Shown: positions 1-11,906 of the stretch, in pieces
Position numbering within the stretch: position 1 is the stretch's first letter
Layout of the letters: each line of letters opens with the position of its first letter
Assembly (NCBI GenBank): GCA_034509735.1
Contig: JACGWO010000010.1
Location: 620,001-684,000, forward strand
Origin: Sesamum alatum
Lineage: Eukaryota > Streptophyta > Magnoliopsida > Lamiales > Pedaliaceae
Length of the DNA stretch: 64,000 bases
Reading direction: 5' to 3'
Made by a program: the position numbers and the translations under genes
Notes under the pieces: generated by a model
What the model was told of the DNA's origin: nothing
The model's database searches: none
Seen by the model: the letters and a program-made list of their open reading frames with translations, nothing else

Positions 1-163
1 TTGTAGAAACGGTATTTATATAGGCACATGAGAAACCTAATTAGTTATGAAAGTGATAGAGGTCTCAAAGTAAATGGGACTTAAAAGTATATATTAACTG
101 ACAATGATTTTTATTTTGTCACTATATAATTATTAGTGGCAAATATTATGTACAAAGTTATCA

Positions 164-395
164 CACTAGAAAAAAAATAATATTGACTATATTTTTAATG
201 ACCATGACTAAAAATCGTGGTAGATAATTATTATTAACTACAATTAAATAAAATCAATGCAAAAGCTAACTTTTCTACCACGAAAAGCTTATTTGCCACG
301 GCTGAAAGCCATGGTAAAAACCACACCCGAGAAACGTTGCGTAGTCGTGGTCAATAACTATTCGCTACGGCTATTTAGTATTAGCCATGGCATGA
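164..395 (+). mobile_element. Degenerate CACTA-type (En/Spm) MITE
   Basis: It starts with CACTAGAAAAAAAAT and runs through the same body (repeated 'ccacggctgaaagcc' type motifs, 'gactattcgctacggct') as the complete CACTA element at 41904-42221. The right end is degraded: no GTAGTG terminus is visible, so the right border is approximate. Positions 1-163 show no gene. Confidence 0.6.
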
Positions 396-1282
396 TGATT
401 CCTTAGAAAATCTTATTACCATAGAAAAGGGATTAATGATTGATTCATCCCCACAACATGATAGTAGCTATTCATATGAGCTTGGGAATGGATTTTTTTT
501 TTCTTGAAAAAATCATCCTTGTGATTACATAATACAAGATATTAATATTTCATGGGCGTATTTTATTAAGTATTTTTCTTTTTATTAATTTCGAGAACAA
601 AATATTAATTCATTTTTTTATATATTTAAAAAATTATTAATTTAAAATGTTTCTTTCATCAAGCATTGGGACATATATAATAGTAGATGCATTAAACAGA
701 TTGATCCATTTGATTGTTTGAATAAATATAAAAATACTATCTATGTGTTGATTCAATCAACAAATTATTTTTTAAGTAAATAAATAAATTTTATCATATA
801 GTTTTTTTTAATAACATATAAATTATTTTATAAATTGCTTATAACCTTCTATAAGTCATTCTTGAAAATATCACTATTATACAATGCATTCAACATATTC
901 TATATATATATATATATATATTAAAGGAAAATTTTATGTAAAAGTTATTTCATTACCTTCTAATTGTTTGTATATATCAATCATAGAAATACTATTCAAA
1001 TATTATTCCTTTCTCATCCTTATTCATTCCTAAATTGATTCGATTCCCACTTAATTTTATTCTTATATATCAATCATGCCCTAATTATTTTGTGTCAACT
1101 TTGTGCATATTTTTTATCACTAATTTATCCTAATAATAATTTTTATAAAATAATAATATTTATTAAAATCATAAAATTTAATATAATAAAATAAATATTC
1201 TTGTTATTAAATATATATATAATTAATGATAATATTAAAATTATCCCTTTATATATATGTTTTACCAATTTTTAATTTTTTT
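396..1282. other. AT-rich intergenic DNA, nothing recognised
   Basis: This is low-complexity AT-rich sequence with a short (TA)n run near 900-920. No coding sequence, RNA gene or bounded element could be supported. Confidence 0.6.
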
Positions 1283-1459
1283 GTAATGTCATGCTGTCGG
1301 AACATAAATTAGTCAAACATGAAACTTGGTATGGAAACGAAACTGACCATGAATAAAGTCACGCCGTACCAAACGAGAACTCGCTCTCTGCCACTAAGCC
1401 AAATTAGTCACGTTTTTACTTGAGAAACCTCTGACGGATGTGATGACATCATGCAAATA
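1283..1459 (+). repeat. Conserved upstream block, copy 1 (before gene A)
   Basis: About 175 bp are almost identical to 11680-11856 (before B) and 21821-21998 (before C). The block starts at gtaatgtcatg and ends at gatgacatcatg(c/g)aaatag. It contains the near-palindrome TGATGACATCA, which resembles a bZIP (TGACG/TGACGT type) site, and a nearby CTGACG. The repeat is seen directly. A regulatory role is inference: the block lies 1.3-3.8 kb upstream of each start codon and may simply have been copied with the gene. Confidence 0.7.
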
Positions 1460-1499
1460 GCAGCTATAATCGAGTGGCCTACAGCCCGCCAAGTTCGAC

Positions 1500-1760
1500 G
1501 GCTTATTCATTTATTTAATATTAAAAAAATTAAAAATAAAAAAAATAAATATAATATAATATATTTCAAGAGTTCGACTTTACATGATTGAAGTCGAACT
1601 CATGGAGTTCGACTTTGAATTTTATAAAAAAAAAAAAAAATTTAGTAAAGTCGAACTCTTTGAGTTCGACTTTAACCATTTATGTTATATATATATATAT
1701 ATTATATTATATTTATTTTTGTTATTTTTAATTTTTTTAATATTAAATAAATAAATAAGC
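1500..1760. mobile_element. Small foldback element with AGTTCGACTT core array
   Basis: Terminal inverted repeats of about 60 bp begin GGCTTATTCATTTATTT and end in the complement. The flanks are CCAAGTTCGAC (1489-1499) and CCAAGTTTGAC (1761-1771), an imperfect target duplication. Gene C's upstream region has the single uninterrupted sequence (ccgccaagtctgacaaagg), that is, an empty site. The centre holds five alternating AGTTCGACTT / AAGTCGAACT motifs. The ends resemble those of the large foldback at 58298-59565. Confidence 0.7.
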
Positions 1761-2047
1761 CCAAGTTTGACAAACAAAAGGTGTGAATGCAAATAATAAT
1801 GCAAATATGACAGCATGTTTTTTTAAAAAAAAATATTTTCGTTTTCCGTATTTAATTTAAAATAGTAATTAAAAAATATTTATTTATATGTATTCTCGTT
1901 AAAAATATATTAATTTGATATCAAAAGTCAATATAAAATACAATCTTATTAACTAATTCAAACATATTATAATTTCACAAGAAAATCAATACAACATTAA
2001 AAAATACAATTTTTTATTAAAAATGAAAACATTAACACACAGGTTGT

Positions 2048-2190
2048 GAGCGTCCTTGGAGCTACCTCTGCCTATAACGAGGACACTGAAGGTTGATGTT
2101 TTTTCAAATGGTGCTCTATTTAATAAGTTGATTTGTGAGAACCATTTCACGAGGAAGGTGAGAAAATGGCACGTTGTATTGGTCCAACGG
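2048..2190 (+). pseudogene. Fossil promoter and start of a clade 2 methylesterase
   Basis: On the plus strand this stretch matches the upstream end of clade 2 genes, which are otherwise on the minus strand. A block like 'gagctacctctgcctat' is followed by CTCTATTTAATAAG (the clade 2 TATA-like box), then gttgatttgtgagaacc, atttcacgaggaagg, tgagaaa and an ATG. The coding part after the ATG is lost. A shorter version lies at 12478-12560. It shows that a clade 2 copy once stood here on the opposite strand from the present clade 2 genes. Confidence 0.65.
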
Positions 2191-2540
2191 TGGCAAATTT
2201 TTCTGATGAAGAATCTAAATTTTGTTGGTCTGTATTTTTTGATTTCATTTAAAAACTATATTATATCAAAACGAGGACAAAAAATGATTTTGGAATCTAA
2301 AAATTATATTGTTTAAACCTTTTCTTTTTCAACTTTTGATTTGCAAAAATGGGGGGAGGGGGCGAGAGAGAGAGACTTAAGCCAATTTTATGCTTATATA
2401 TGAGAAAGAATATTGTTAATTTCCCTTCAAATTGACTAGAAATGGGTGCCACGTGCAATTTTTTGACCAAATTAAGTAAAGTTCCTAATTCTCAAAGATT
2501 GCCAATTGTTTTGACGGAACAAATTTATAGATATATATTA

Positions 2541-2956
2541 CGGTAAATTATATCTATTTTTCTTGAAATTTGGCATAATTATAAATATCCCATTGTTGTT
2601 TGAAAAATTATAAATACCCCCTGAGGTTTGTAATTTTCAATCGAAGGTCTAAAATTAACTATTTTGCCTTTGATTTTTTTATTTAAATTGCAAAAAAATC
2701 AGTCAAGATAAATTGCATTATTAACTCCTCTGTGTAAAAAACTTTAAGAATATCTCCCTGCGCATTGTAGTTCAAAAAAATTTAAAAATTAAATAAAATA
2801 TATAAGGGCATTTTGATTAGTTCATCCACAAAAATTGATGAAAATGAGTTATTTGTTAGACGGTTACAAACCTCAGGGGGTATTTGTAATTTTTCAAATA
2901 ACGAGAGGGTATTTATAATTAAGACAAACCTTAGAGGAGGTAAATATAATTTACCC
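2541..2956. mobile_element. MULE-type MITE
   Basis: This 416-bp element has inverted repeats of about 95 bp (GGTAAATTATA... with ...aataccccctgaggtttgtaa inward on both sides). It is flanked by perfect 9-bp duplications TATATATTA at 2532-2540 and 2957-2965. The matching upstream region of gene B (about 12870-12900) has the site without the element. Non-autonomous: no transposase. Confidence 0.85.
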
Positions 2957-2965
2957 TATATATTA

Positions 2966-4968
2966 ATGTATGTGCATACATGCAAATATATATATATATA
3001 TATATATAAATTTAATTAATACATCCAAATAAAGACCACGTTGTGTTTGTTTGTGAAATGTATTCATATCACTTTATCTGACCAAGTCATTATAGTATCT
3101 GATTGTGGGAATACTTTTTTTATTTAGAAAAAAAAAATCTCAAATACATTAAAAAAGACATATAACTTCAATTATAATCATTACATTTTTCTTACATAAC
3201 ACTTTTTACATGCTTAAACAACTACAATCATTAATCTTTTTTCACATTCAACCATGTACTTCAAGTAAAATGGAGTTTATTGCAATTTACCTTCAAGTGA
3301 TATTATAAATGAGTAAATTATCTTTTTATGAATTTTTTTTTATCAATTTATCCTTTTGTATTTCTAAAATGAAGCAAGGTAGGGAGGTAAATTACTTCAT
3401 TTTAAAAAACACAATGGGATAAATTGCTTCATTTTAAAAAATATGAGGAATAAATTGCTATATATATTTTTATAAAAAAATTATTTACACATTTGTAATA
3501 TCACATGGTGTTGCTTTCATTTTGTCCGAAAAAAATCACATCTCAACCAAACTCATTGGCTGCAATTGGATCCGATTTTGGATTGTTTCCAGCCCAAATA
3601 TTTGGCCACATTTCCTGAAAATTATTTTGCTCCATCTCAATTTTTTATTTTTGTTTTAGGTTTACTGTTCTCATATTGTCCTTCAATTTATTTCCCAATG
3701 TTTTCATTATGTACTTCCCCGCATTCACGTCCACGTGAATTCTCTCATCTTTAATTTTTATTTAGTTGTTTTAAGCAAATAAATTATTTTCTCAACCTTA
3801 ACTTTGCTTTGTCTAATATTCTTAATAATAAAATATTATTTTTTAATCCCAAATAAAAACTTATTTGTTTATGTTTTTATTTTCAATTTCCTATAAGCGA
3901 ACATATTCTCGTTGAAAAAATATTGCTTTGACACCATTATTCAATATAATATACAATTTCATTAACTAATCCATTCATATTTTTATTTAATAAAAAATTA
4001 AGAAATAAAAATACATTTTTCGCTGAAAATTGATACGCAAACAAACACACCAATCCAACTAGTATGTGCAGATAATATATATAGACAGGTGGAATTTTAT
4101 ACACATATGAATTGTCTTTATTTTTACATTAATTCATTAAAAAATTGTGCCACTATTGCAAGAATATACATATAGTAAATATATCTATATTTGTACTTCT
4201 ATAACGATATCATGGAATATTTGATTTTATTTCAATTATTAATATTTATAATACATTAGTATCATAAACATGTAAATCAACTAAGTCAAATTAAAAAACA
4301 TAAGGTCATACACAACTTCCTATAAAAATAGTCTCCAAAAAATTAATATACATGTGTGTATATAATATTTTATCCAACTTAAAAATCAATACTTTAAAAA
4401 TCAGACTGGAAATTAAATAATCGAATTATTGGATCATTGGTTCGACCGATTGAACTGAATTTAAAAAATTAATTGACCCAAATTATACTATATATATGTA
4501 TATATATATATATGTTTAGCTTATCAATGCACATTACATATTAATTGATTAATATAAAAGACAAAACAGTATTATAATTTCCAAATTGAATTCCATTCAA
4601 TCATGCAACAACAATAGTCCCAAACAAAATTTACCAGAAAATACACAAAGAAAATGTTATAACGTTTTTCATAATTTATAAAAAAATTAATTAAAAATTA
4701 GCAATCAACTTTACTGAAAAATAAAACATATAAACTAATATTCCCACTAATCCCCTTTCCCCACGGACCCCCTTTTGTTCTGTTTCCCCACTCACACCAA
4801 TCCAGTTGTCTTTTAATTTCTCTTTCTACTTTAAAAAAAATAAAAAAGATAATAATTAAAAACAAAAGTGGATTCAATCAAGCGATTCCATTTCATATTT
4901 TATTACTATAAGACGAATAAAATATACAAGCAGCCACATGAAACATGATTTCACATTTCTCTTCGCAC
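2966..4968. other. Upstream region of gene A, no gene seen
   Basis: AT-rich sequence; parts match the regions upstream of B (12900-14080) and C (22265-23230). A shared stretch near 4380-4510 contains 'ttggttcgaccgattgaac' and looks like a MITE remnant. Short ORFs here are not conserved between the copies and are not reported as genes. Confidence 0.6.
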
Positions 4969-4979
4969 TATATATATAC
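4969..4979 (+). promoter_or_regulatory. TATA box of gene A
   Basis: TATATATATA follows cttcgcac and lies about 100 nt before the start codon. The same box in the same context is present before B and C, and the surrounding 120 bp are strongly conserved among the three genes. Confidence 0.7.
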
Positions 4980-5078
4980 ACAACTGAAGATGTTCATTTA
5001 AATCAGACTTGCAGAAAAAATTACTTATCAAAATAAAAGAAAAAAGAAAGAAAATAGTCGCAGAGAAATTCCTTGCTA

Positions 5079-7169
5079 ATGGCAGATGCAAAGAAGCAAG
5101 AGCATATTATTCTAGTACACGGCGCCTGCCACGGAGCATGGTGTTGGTACAAGCTGAAGCCGCTGCTCGAGGCGGCCGGCCACCGCGTGACGGCAGTTGA
5201 GCTTGCCGCCTCCGGTATTGACCTGAGACATCTGGAGGAGCTCAACTCGTTTGCCGACTACACGCAGCCGCTACTGGACCTGATGGCCTCGCTTCCGCCG
5301 GAGGAGAAGGTGGTTCTGGTCGGACACAGTCTCGGTGGGATGAATCTGGCCCTTGCCATGGACAAGTACCCTGAGAAGATTAAGGTTGCTGTTTTCGTAA
5401 CAGCTGTGATGCCTGATACCAGCAATGACCCAGCTTTCGTTTTGAACAAGGTAGATCTTATCATAATGAATCTTAAATTTCAGTTATTGTTTCGCAAACT
5501 GCTTCATTTTTCGTATTTAATTCATAGAACTGTTTTAATTTCGGATTGGATTTTCGATTTCAAATTTTGTTGAATCTAACCCAGTTCTAGGAGCTAATAT
5601 TCCTAGGATCTTGTTTAGTGGAAAAAAAAATCGGATCTAACATTGTTTTAATGTTCACAAGAATACCAGAAAGGGTCTGGATGAGATGTAGACTTTTTAA
5701 AAATATTTTAAAATTTAAAAAAGGTTATATAATTATTTTTTGAAAATATATTTATAAGATTTAAAATTGAAATATGAAGAGTTTACCCGATCTTTTGAAG
5801 AGAGTGATAATTTTAGTGTAGCAATAATTTAACAGCAGTCGTAGGAAATAAAATGGTAACATCAAATTTTCTGGACACGTATTCCAACTTTAGAAAAAGA
5901 CATCTATCGAGATCTTATTTGAATGTTGAGGTTGAAGCACGTAGATATGAGTAGATAATCTAATTTTAATAATAACGTGATGTTTGTCTGTTTATTTTGG
6001 ATTTGGTATTTTATTTTAAAATTAGTGATATATTGAATTAGTATTTTAATTTACATATGTTGATTTGATATAACAATGAATAATGTAAAAATATCTTCAT
6101 TAAAAGAATAAAGACCAAGACATCCAGAAAACTCCAAAAAAGGGACTAACAACTGAATTGACTTGAAAAATTTTAGGTAAAACAGTACAAAAGGGCATCA
6201 TTAATGGTGTACCAATAATTGAAGTTTCTGGTGGAATTTTTTTTTTTTTTTTTCAAAAACAAGTTTGTAGTTGTTATTTGGGGCAAATTGCAAATTTTGG
6301 TTTTGTATATATAGGGAGTAGCATTTTGGGTCTTATACGAATTTGTTTTATAATTTGATCCTGTAAATTTTTTAAATACATGAATTGAGTACACTTTGGG
6401 CCAATTTCGTCAGAAAATTTCATGTATTGTGCACCTGAGATATTATTTTGGAAAAATTTTCAGCCAATTTATGAATTTTGAATAGAATTGTCTTTAAATT
6501 GTCATTTGTTTTTCAATTGTAGGACCAAATTGTCAAAGTTGATATTTTAACAGGATAAAAATTGTCACCCCCTATATTTGATCTCCTAATTTCATAAAAT
6601 TCAATAATATTATTAATTGACCTTCTTTTTTTTTTTTAATGTGAAGTCTGGGGAGGTAAAGACAACAGATGACTGGTCAGACGCTGAATTCAAACCCTAC
6701 GGTCACCCGGAGAAGAATCTAACTTCAGTGTTCTTTGGCCCCGAATTCATTGCCACCAAACTTTACGACAAATGTCCTCCCGAGGTAATTAATTCCCTTT
6801 ATTCTCCTACACAACATATATAATTACGACATTCATGAATTATAATCGAAAAATATTAATTAATGATGTCTTGTCTAGCAGGATATTGAATTAGCAAAAA
6901 TGTTGGCAAGGCCATGCTGTTATTTCCTTGATGATTTGTCGAAGAAGAGTCCATTCTCAGAAAAAGGGTACGGGTCAGTGAAGAGGGTTTTCATAGTTGT
7001 CCCGGAAGATAAGGCCGTTCTCCCACATTTCCAACGCTGGCAAATTGAGACCTGTGGAGCACACCAAGTGAAAGAAATACATGATGCTGATCACATGGTT
7101 ATGCTCTCCAAGCCTAAAGAGCTTTGCCAGTGTCTACTTGAGATTATTGCAGAGTCTGATGAAGCTTAA
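5079..7169 (+). CDS. Methylesterase-family alpha/beta-hydrolase, gene A (SABP2-like)
   Basis: Exons are 5079-5450, 6647-6784 and 6882-7169, giving 265 residues, the usual family length. Introns of 1196 and 97 nt have GT..AG borders and phase 0. Residues 14-25 (VHGACHGAWCWY) form the oxyanion-hole region. Ser84 in GHSLGG is the predicted nucleophile, Asp213 (VVPEDK) and His241 (ADHM) complete the triad, and exon 2 supplies the lid-like segment. The closest remembered relative is tobacco SABP2 (for example KLKPLLEAAGH). By family knowledge it should hydrolyse methyl esters such as methyl salicylate or methyl jasmonate in the cytosol; the actual substrate is unknown. I chose ATG 5079, not the in-frame TTG at 5073, because B and C start at the matching ATG. 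Exon 1 is GC-rich amid AT-rich DNA. A polyadenylation-like AATAAAATAAA lies near 7280. Confidence 0.93.
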
Positions 7170-7344
7170 GTCATTCCTTCTAAGATTGCTTTTTGATCAT
7201 TTCCAGAATTTATTACGGATGTCTTTGGCTATTATATTGCTTTGTTTGTGAAAACTCATGTGCTATTTTTGTGTTTGTGCGAATAAAATAAATTTTTTTC
7301 TTTATTTAATTATTTTGTTGTCAAATGGAAGCTCCTGCGAATCT

Positions 7345-7620
7345 AATTCTAACCATGTGATCTGCTCCAATTTCACTTCCTCATTTCGAATTATTGTTGA
7401 TTATTCACTTGTGGAAAACCTACTTCTTAATTTTGTCAACAGACCACGACAAGAACCGTAATTTTCTTTAGACAGAGGGATTTCTCTTAATGACTCAAGT
7501 CCACGATAGTAACATATTTGTCAGATTCTGTTTCAATTTCCGTGCATGCCAAACAAGACATATATACAATATAACAAGTTAGTGATTAGGGAGTGACGAA
7601 ATATTTAACAAATTTGATGT
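7345..7620 (-). pseudogene. Antisense fossil of clade 2 exon 3 and intron 2, behind gene A
   Basis: Read on the minus strand, this segment matches clade 2 exon 3. On the plus strand, 'aaccatgtgatctgctcc' corresponds to the ADHMV codons, 'accgtaattttcttta' to the ENYG region and 'gattctgtttcaatttcc' to the intron 2 acceptor. The intron continues as acaatataacaagttagtg, exactly as in genes E and H. Many indels and substitutions rule out coding. Copies stand at the same place behind B, C and D. Confidence 0.75.
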
Positions 7621-8315
7621 GTATCCGAATTGTTAGGTTTGCTTAAATCGGGTTTGTACTTAATACATACTCGAGAATGAGTCAAGTCGGAACCAATTTA
7701 AAATGATAATAATAAAAAGACGTGAGCCTATTTTGTAAAAAGAGCTGGGCGTTTATTCAGAGGCGGAGGTAGGCCCTGTCGAGCCCTAGTGGCCGACAGG
7801 GCTTGGCCTCGGTCTATGGCTATTAGTCTATAAGCCTAATTAGGTCTAAACTTGTCTTGCCCATTAAAAATAATAATAATAATAAAATTTTAAATTAAAT
7901 TATTTAAAAAATAATTTCTTCAAAATTTTCACTTTTGGTCTCTTTCCACTAGTTAGAACTACACGGTTACCACTTAGCCAAGAAGAAAAGTTTACTCCTT
8001 CTTCCGATATTTTCAACACCAGGTCATAGTTCCTCCCAAAATTTCTCTTGCTTTTATGTTTTATGTTATTAATTTTCGATTTATATATTTCGATTTTCAA
8101 CCAACTTGTTTCTTTTTATAGTTTTGAAACTCATCTTTATTTATTAGATAAAATAAATTTTAGTTTTTCAAAACATTTGTTCGGTTCTTGTGAGAAAGTG
8201 TCCAAAAGAATGTGTGAATCGATCGAATTATTAAAAGTTTTAAATTAGTTGTTCATTATTTTATTTGGTAACTTTTTATTTAGATCTCTCAAAACAAATA
8301 AATAAGCTTACATAT

Positions 8316-11241
8316 CACGCCCCAAATCAGGGGTCACAACACGGCCATGCTGCCAATTTCATAGCCTTAGTAGCATGAAGCCCTCTTCACCAAAAAATAA
8401 ATTCAAACTCAACAATACTCATAATTAAACAATAAAAACCCCCAAAACATTATTTGCAGTGGAAATACATAAATCTAAATGTTTTAACTCTAGCATCGAG
8501 TCCTAACAACTAAACAACGGAGAAGTAATTCCTAAAAAAAATTGTCCATAGAATTTATTAATGGACGCCATGTGACGGCTTAGACCTTGATTGGCTACCA
8601 ACTCCAGTATCGCTCCTCCCCATACTCTTCATTCACTTCATCTGCAAGATATCATAAGTGGTATGAGCGACTAATTGACCAGTAAACGGTCCCTACCTCT
8701 TACTGCGAACATAGTACTTAAGTAATGAATGACTATTATTTATTAGCACACAATGGTAACTTGAAAAGCAAATAAATAAAGGAGGAAATTTACAGTTTCA
8801 AAGTACTTATCGCGCCAATGATAACTCTAAACTTTTCGATCGAAGCAAGGTATACATCATAATTGTGGGTGACAACAACAATGTGAAAGATCAGTGCAAG
8901 TGTTTTCATAAATCGACCATTTTAACAAAGTTGGCATGCTCGCATTCACTAGCAACATAACTAACATCTTACTTATTTGTGACTATAATTATAACCCATA
9001 GTTCGGGCCTCAATCTTTAACCCCGATTGAGAGGGTCAGAACATAGTCTCAGTTTATAACCCCAACTAAGAGGGTCAAACATAGGTTCTCAGTTTATAAC
9101 CCCAACTGAGAGGGTCAGATGTAACTCAATTGTTAACCTCAACTGAGAGGGTTCAGAATAACTCTAGTATTCCCGGTTAACAGTGATTTCGTTAACGGTT
9201 GAGCATGTTATGTCCATCAGTCGATGAACTTGAACATGCTTTTGTTTAAAAATAACATAATATTTAATACACACATTTCGTTTTAAAAATTAAGGAGGTA
9301 AATATAAAGGAAAGATACCGACGATAGAATAGTTGACACAACGTAATGACTCTGAAATTTCGAGTTTGACAAGGTGCTTGCAACAATAATTAACGGAAGT
9401 CTTATCGCATGTAACTCAATTTGGATGTTGTGAAATATCAAAAGCTTGCATTGTATTTGAATCCAAAAATATTATAAGAAGTTAGGAAATATTGAAGACT
9501 CATCATATAAGGGGGAAGAAACCACTTACATAATATTTTGGTTCTAGTCCATTTATTTAACCACTTGCTCCGAGACTGCTGAATCTTATAAGTCAATTGA
9601 TCATAATTCTTATAAATCAATAATTACCTAAGTCACATTCGACCAATAAAAATAGGTGTGCTACCTATTTAATCCTAGAGAAACAAACTATGAAAAACTT
9701 ATAGCTTAACTCAAACCTAACAATCATATGGACTCAAATCTCTACATCGATACAAAATTTACCTCATTAAAATTGATACCCAAAACTAATCAATAAATAC
9801 CTATATCAATTGATGACCCTAGTTACTCAATTAATCCTTAACGATTCAATAGTCAAATAAAGGCACTAAACTAGACGGATAATAAGGTAAGGCCAACTAG
9901 CAATCTAATTGTGTGAATTTTGTAAAATTATATACTTAATAAATGAATATCAAAATTTTACAAAGAGTGTTAAACATATCTCATAACATATATAAAAATA
10001 TATTAGATGACATTAAGTTTAATAAATAGGTAAAAGACTTTTCAAAATCGGGTTGGAGAATAATTACAAAACAAACTGGCAGTTTGCTTGAATGAATTTT
10101 TAAAATTCAATCATACATGAAAAAATCATAAAAATTTTATATGTTATTCAAGACTCATATTAGTGAATACAAAAAATAATTAATATATGTAAGGCACATA
10201 AAAAATCATTATACAAATTCAAAAAGAGTAAGCATCTGCAGAAATGAGCACTGCTGCAGGACATGACTCAAGGAATATTATAAATATATCTGGTACTTCA
10301 AAAAATTTTAAAAATAACAGGTATTCTCTACACAGTTTGATAAATATTTACAAAAATTTCTATAACTAAAAGGCGTATATAAGAAAATCAAATAGACCAA
10401 AAAATAAAGTTGTCAGATTCACGCCTAACTTCTAGCGTTGCTCGTGTAATAATTTTATAAAATCTAATACAACTCAAAAATTCCTGATATTTTACAAATA
10501 AACCAGAAACACAATAAGGTTTCATAAAAAAAAATTATTCTCAATGAAATAAAATGTATAATATAAAAATAAATTGCTTTTTTTCCTATAGCTAGAAACT
10601 GTTCCATGCATAAAAAAAATACTAATAGGGCTAATTCTCCATTGAGAATTCATTCTTTATTAAATCCCTAATCTCCGATCAATACCAACAGATTTTTCTA
10701 ACTCATAAAAATAGATATGTACTAGTCCTGACAATTTTACACCAATAGCTCAAGACTTAAACAAATCCCACAATTTCAAGAGCATAAATCATCTAATAAC
10801 TATAAATAACCTACCTTATTCGGACATGATTAAACTAAAAGTTTCGATTTAGAAGCTACCTAGAATTCACGGCGACGGAGTGCCTCGGCTTTCCTATATC
10901 TCCTTTTACTGCGATGCCATTTAGATTCAATAATTTTAGACTTAAACTATGAGTTTTTGATGATTGAAGGTTGAGTTCGGTGTGTTCTTGCCTATGGAGA
11001 GGTGTGTGGAAGTAAATAGGTTTTAGAGTTTGAATAGGGTATGTTTTTCTATTTTGTGGATAGTGGTTGGGTATATATAAGATTAGGAGGTTGTATTTTA
11101 TCAAAAGTCTCCAAAAAAAATATTTTAAATCCAACTTTTAAGATGGAACAAAAATAAATCCAAAAAAAAAAAATACTAGTCAAGGTGTGTCAATAAAAGG
11201 TTAAACTAGTTGGTTTGACTCGACTGGGTGCGGGTATTACA
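8316..11241 (-). mobile_element. Nested 2.9-kb element, perhaps a long solo LTR
   Basis: It is flanked by perfect TTACATAT repeats (8308-8315 and 11242-11249). The ends are CACGCCCC... and ...GGGTATTACA. Read on the minus strand it begins TGTAATACCC and ends near GGGGCGTGATA, which resembles LTRs of some plant Gypsy elements. No gag or pol could be recognised, and class assignment is tentative. Short ORFs inside (for example 10856-11134 minus) match nothing I know. Confidence 0.5.
9008..9160. repeat. Four tandem units, each able to form a hairpin
   Basis: About 45-bp units each have the form CTCAGTT-TATAACCCC-AACTGAG followed by AGGGTCAGA. The two half-sites are inverted, so every unit is a potential hairpin. 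The first and last units vary (CTCAATC..GATTGAG, CTCAATT..AACTGAG), and the first keeps its inverted pairing despite its changes. Confidence 0.75.
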
Positions 11242-11679
11242 TTACATATAAAAATTGATCATGTTTTTCTTTCTTTTTTTTGAAATTTATAATTATATAA
11301 ATATAAATTTTAATTTTCAAGAAATTGATAAACTTGTTATTAAGAGACTGAGAAATCTGTTATTCGTAAATTTCAACCCACTCATTATTATCGGAGTAAT
11401 AGTTATAAGAATTAATCGTACTTTTGTCATTGTCTGTATTTAATTTGAATGATTATTATATTAATATATTTGTTTCATGATTATATTTTTATTTATCAAA
11501 TTAATTAATTATATTTTGATAGGGTTAAGTCAAGTTTCTAACTTCGCGACTGCGTTTATCCCCTATTTTGTAATTTGCATAACTTGACTAATCAAATATA
11601 TATAATTCATGATAATATTAAAATTATCCCTTTATATATATATATATATATATATGTTTGACAAATTTTCTATGTTTTT

Positions 11680-11856
11680 GTAATGTCATGCCGTCGGAAC
11701 ATAAATTGGTCAAACATGAAACTTGGTATGGAAACGAAACTGACCATGAATAAAGTCAAGCCGTACCAAACGGGAACTCGCTCTGGCACTAAGACAAATT
11801 GGTCACGTTTTACTTGAGAAACCTGTGACGACTGTGATGACATCATGCAAATAGAT
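11680..11856 (+). repeat. Conserved upstream block, copy 2 (before gene B)
   Basis: It matches 1283-1459 and 21821-21998, including gatgacatcatgcaaatag. See the copy before gene A for content. Confidence 0.7.
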
Positions 11857-11906
11857 AGTGCAAATATGACAGCATTTTTTTTTAATGTTTTCGTTTTCCG
11901 TTTTTA

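Larger units (their letters stand above)
7757..11551. mobile_element. hAT-like element (3.8 kb) with a nested element
   Basis: The insertion is bounded by 8-bp duplications GCGTTTAT at 7749-7756 and 11552-11559. Gene C's upstream region (near 21726) has one copy and no insert. The left end (CAGAGGCGGAGGTAGG) is a typical plant hAT terminus. The right end is only an imperfect inverted match (10 of about 15). No transposase ORF is visible. The part 8316-11241 is a later insertion. Confidence 0.6.

Noticed and set aside
5021..5464. Minus-strand ORFs opposite exon 1 of A (also B and C), and plus-strand ORFs opposite exon 1 of E, G, H, I and J
   Set aside because: They are shadows of the GC-rich exon 1 in other frames; they move with the exon and have no start or family context of their own.
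7258..7461. 67-codon plus-strand ORF behind gene A, also present behind B (15476-15679)
   Set aside because: It lies in the 3-prime UTR and antisense exon-3 fossil; it is preserved only because the copies are recent and is broken behind C.
9008..9160. CRISPR-like array
   Set aside because: Units are imperfect, repeats and spacers are not separable, and the organism is a plant.
10856..11134. 92-codon minus-strand ORF
   Set aside because: It lies inside the nested 2.9-kb element; there is no recognisable domain or second copy to show conservation.
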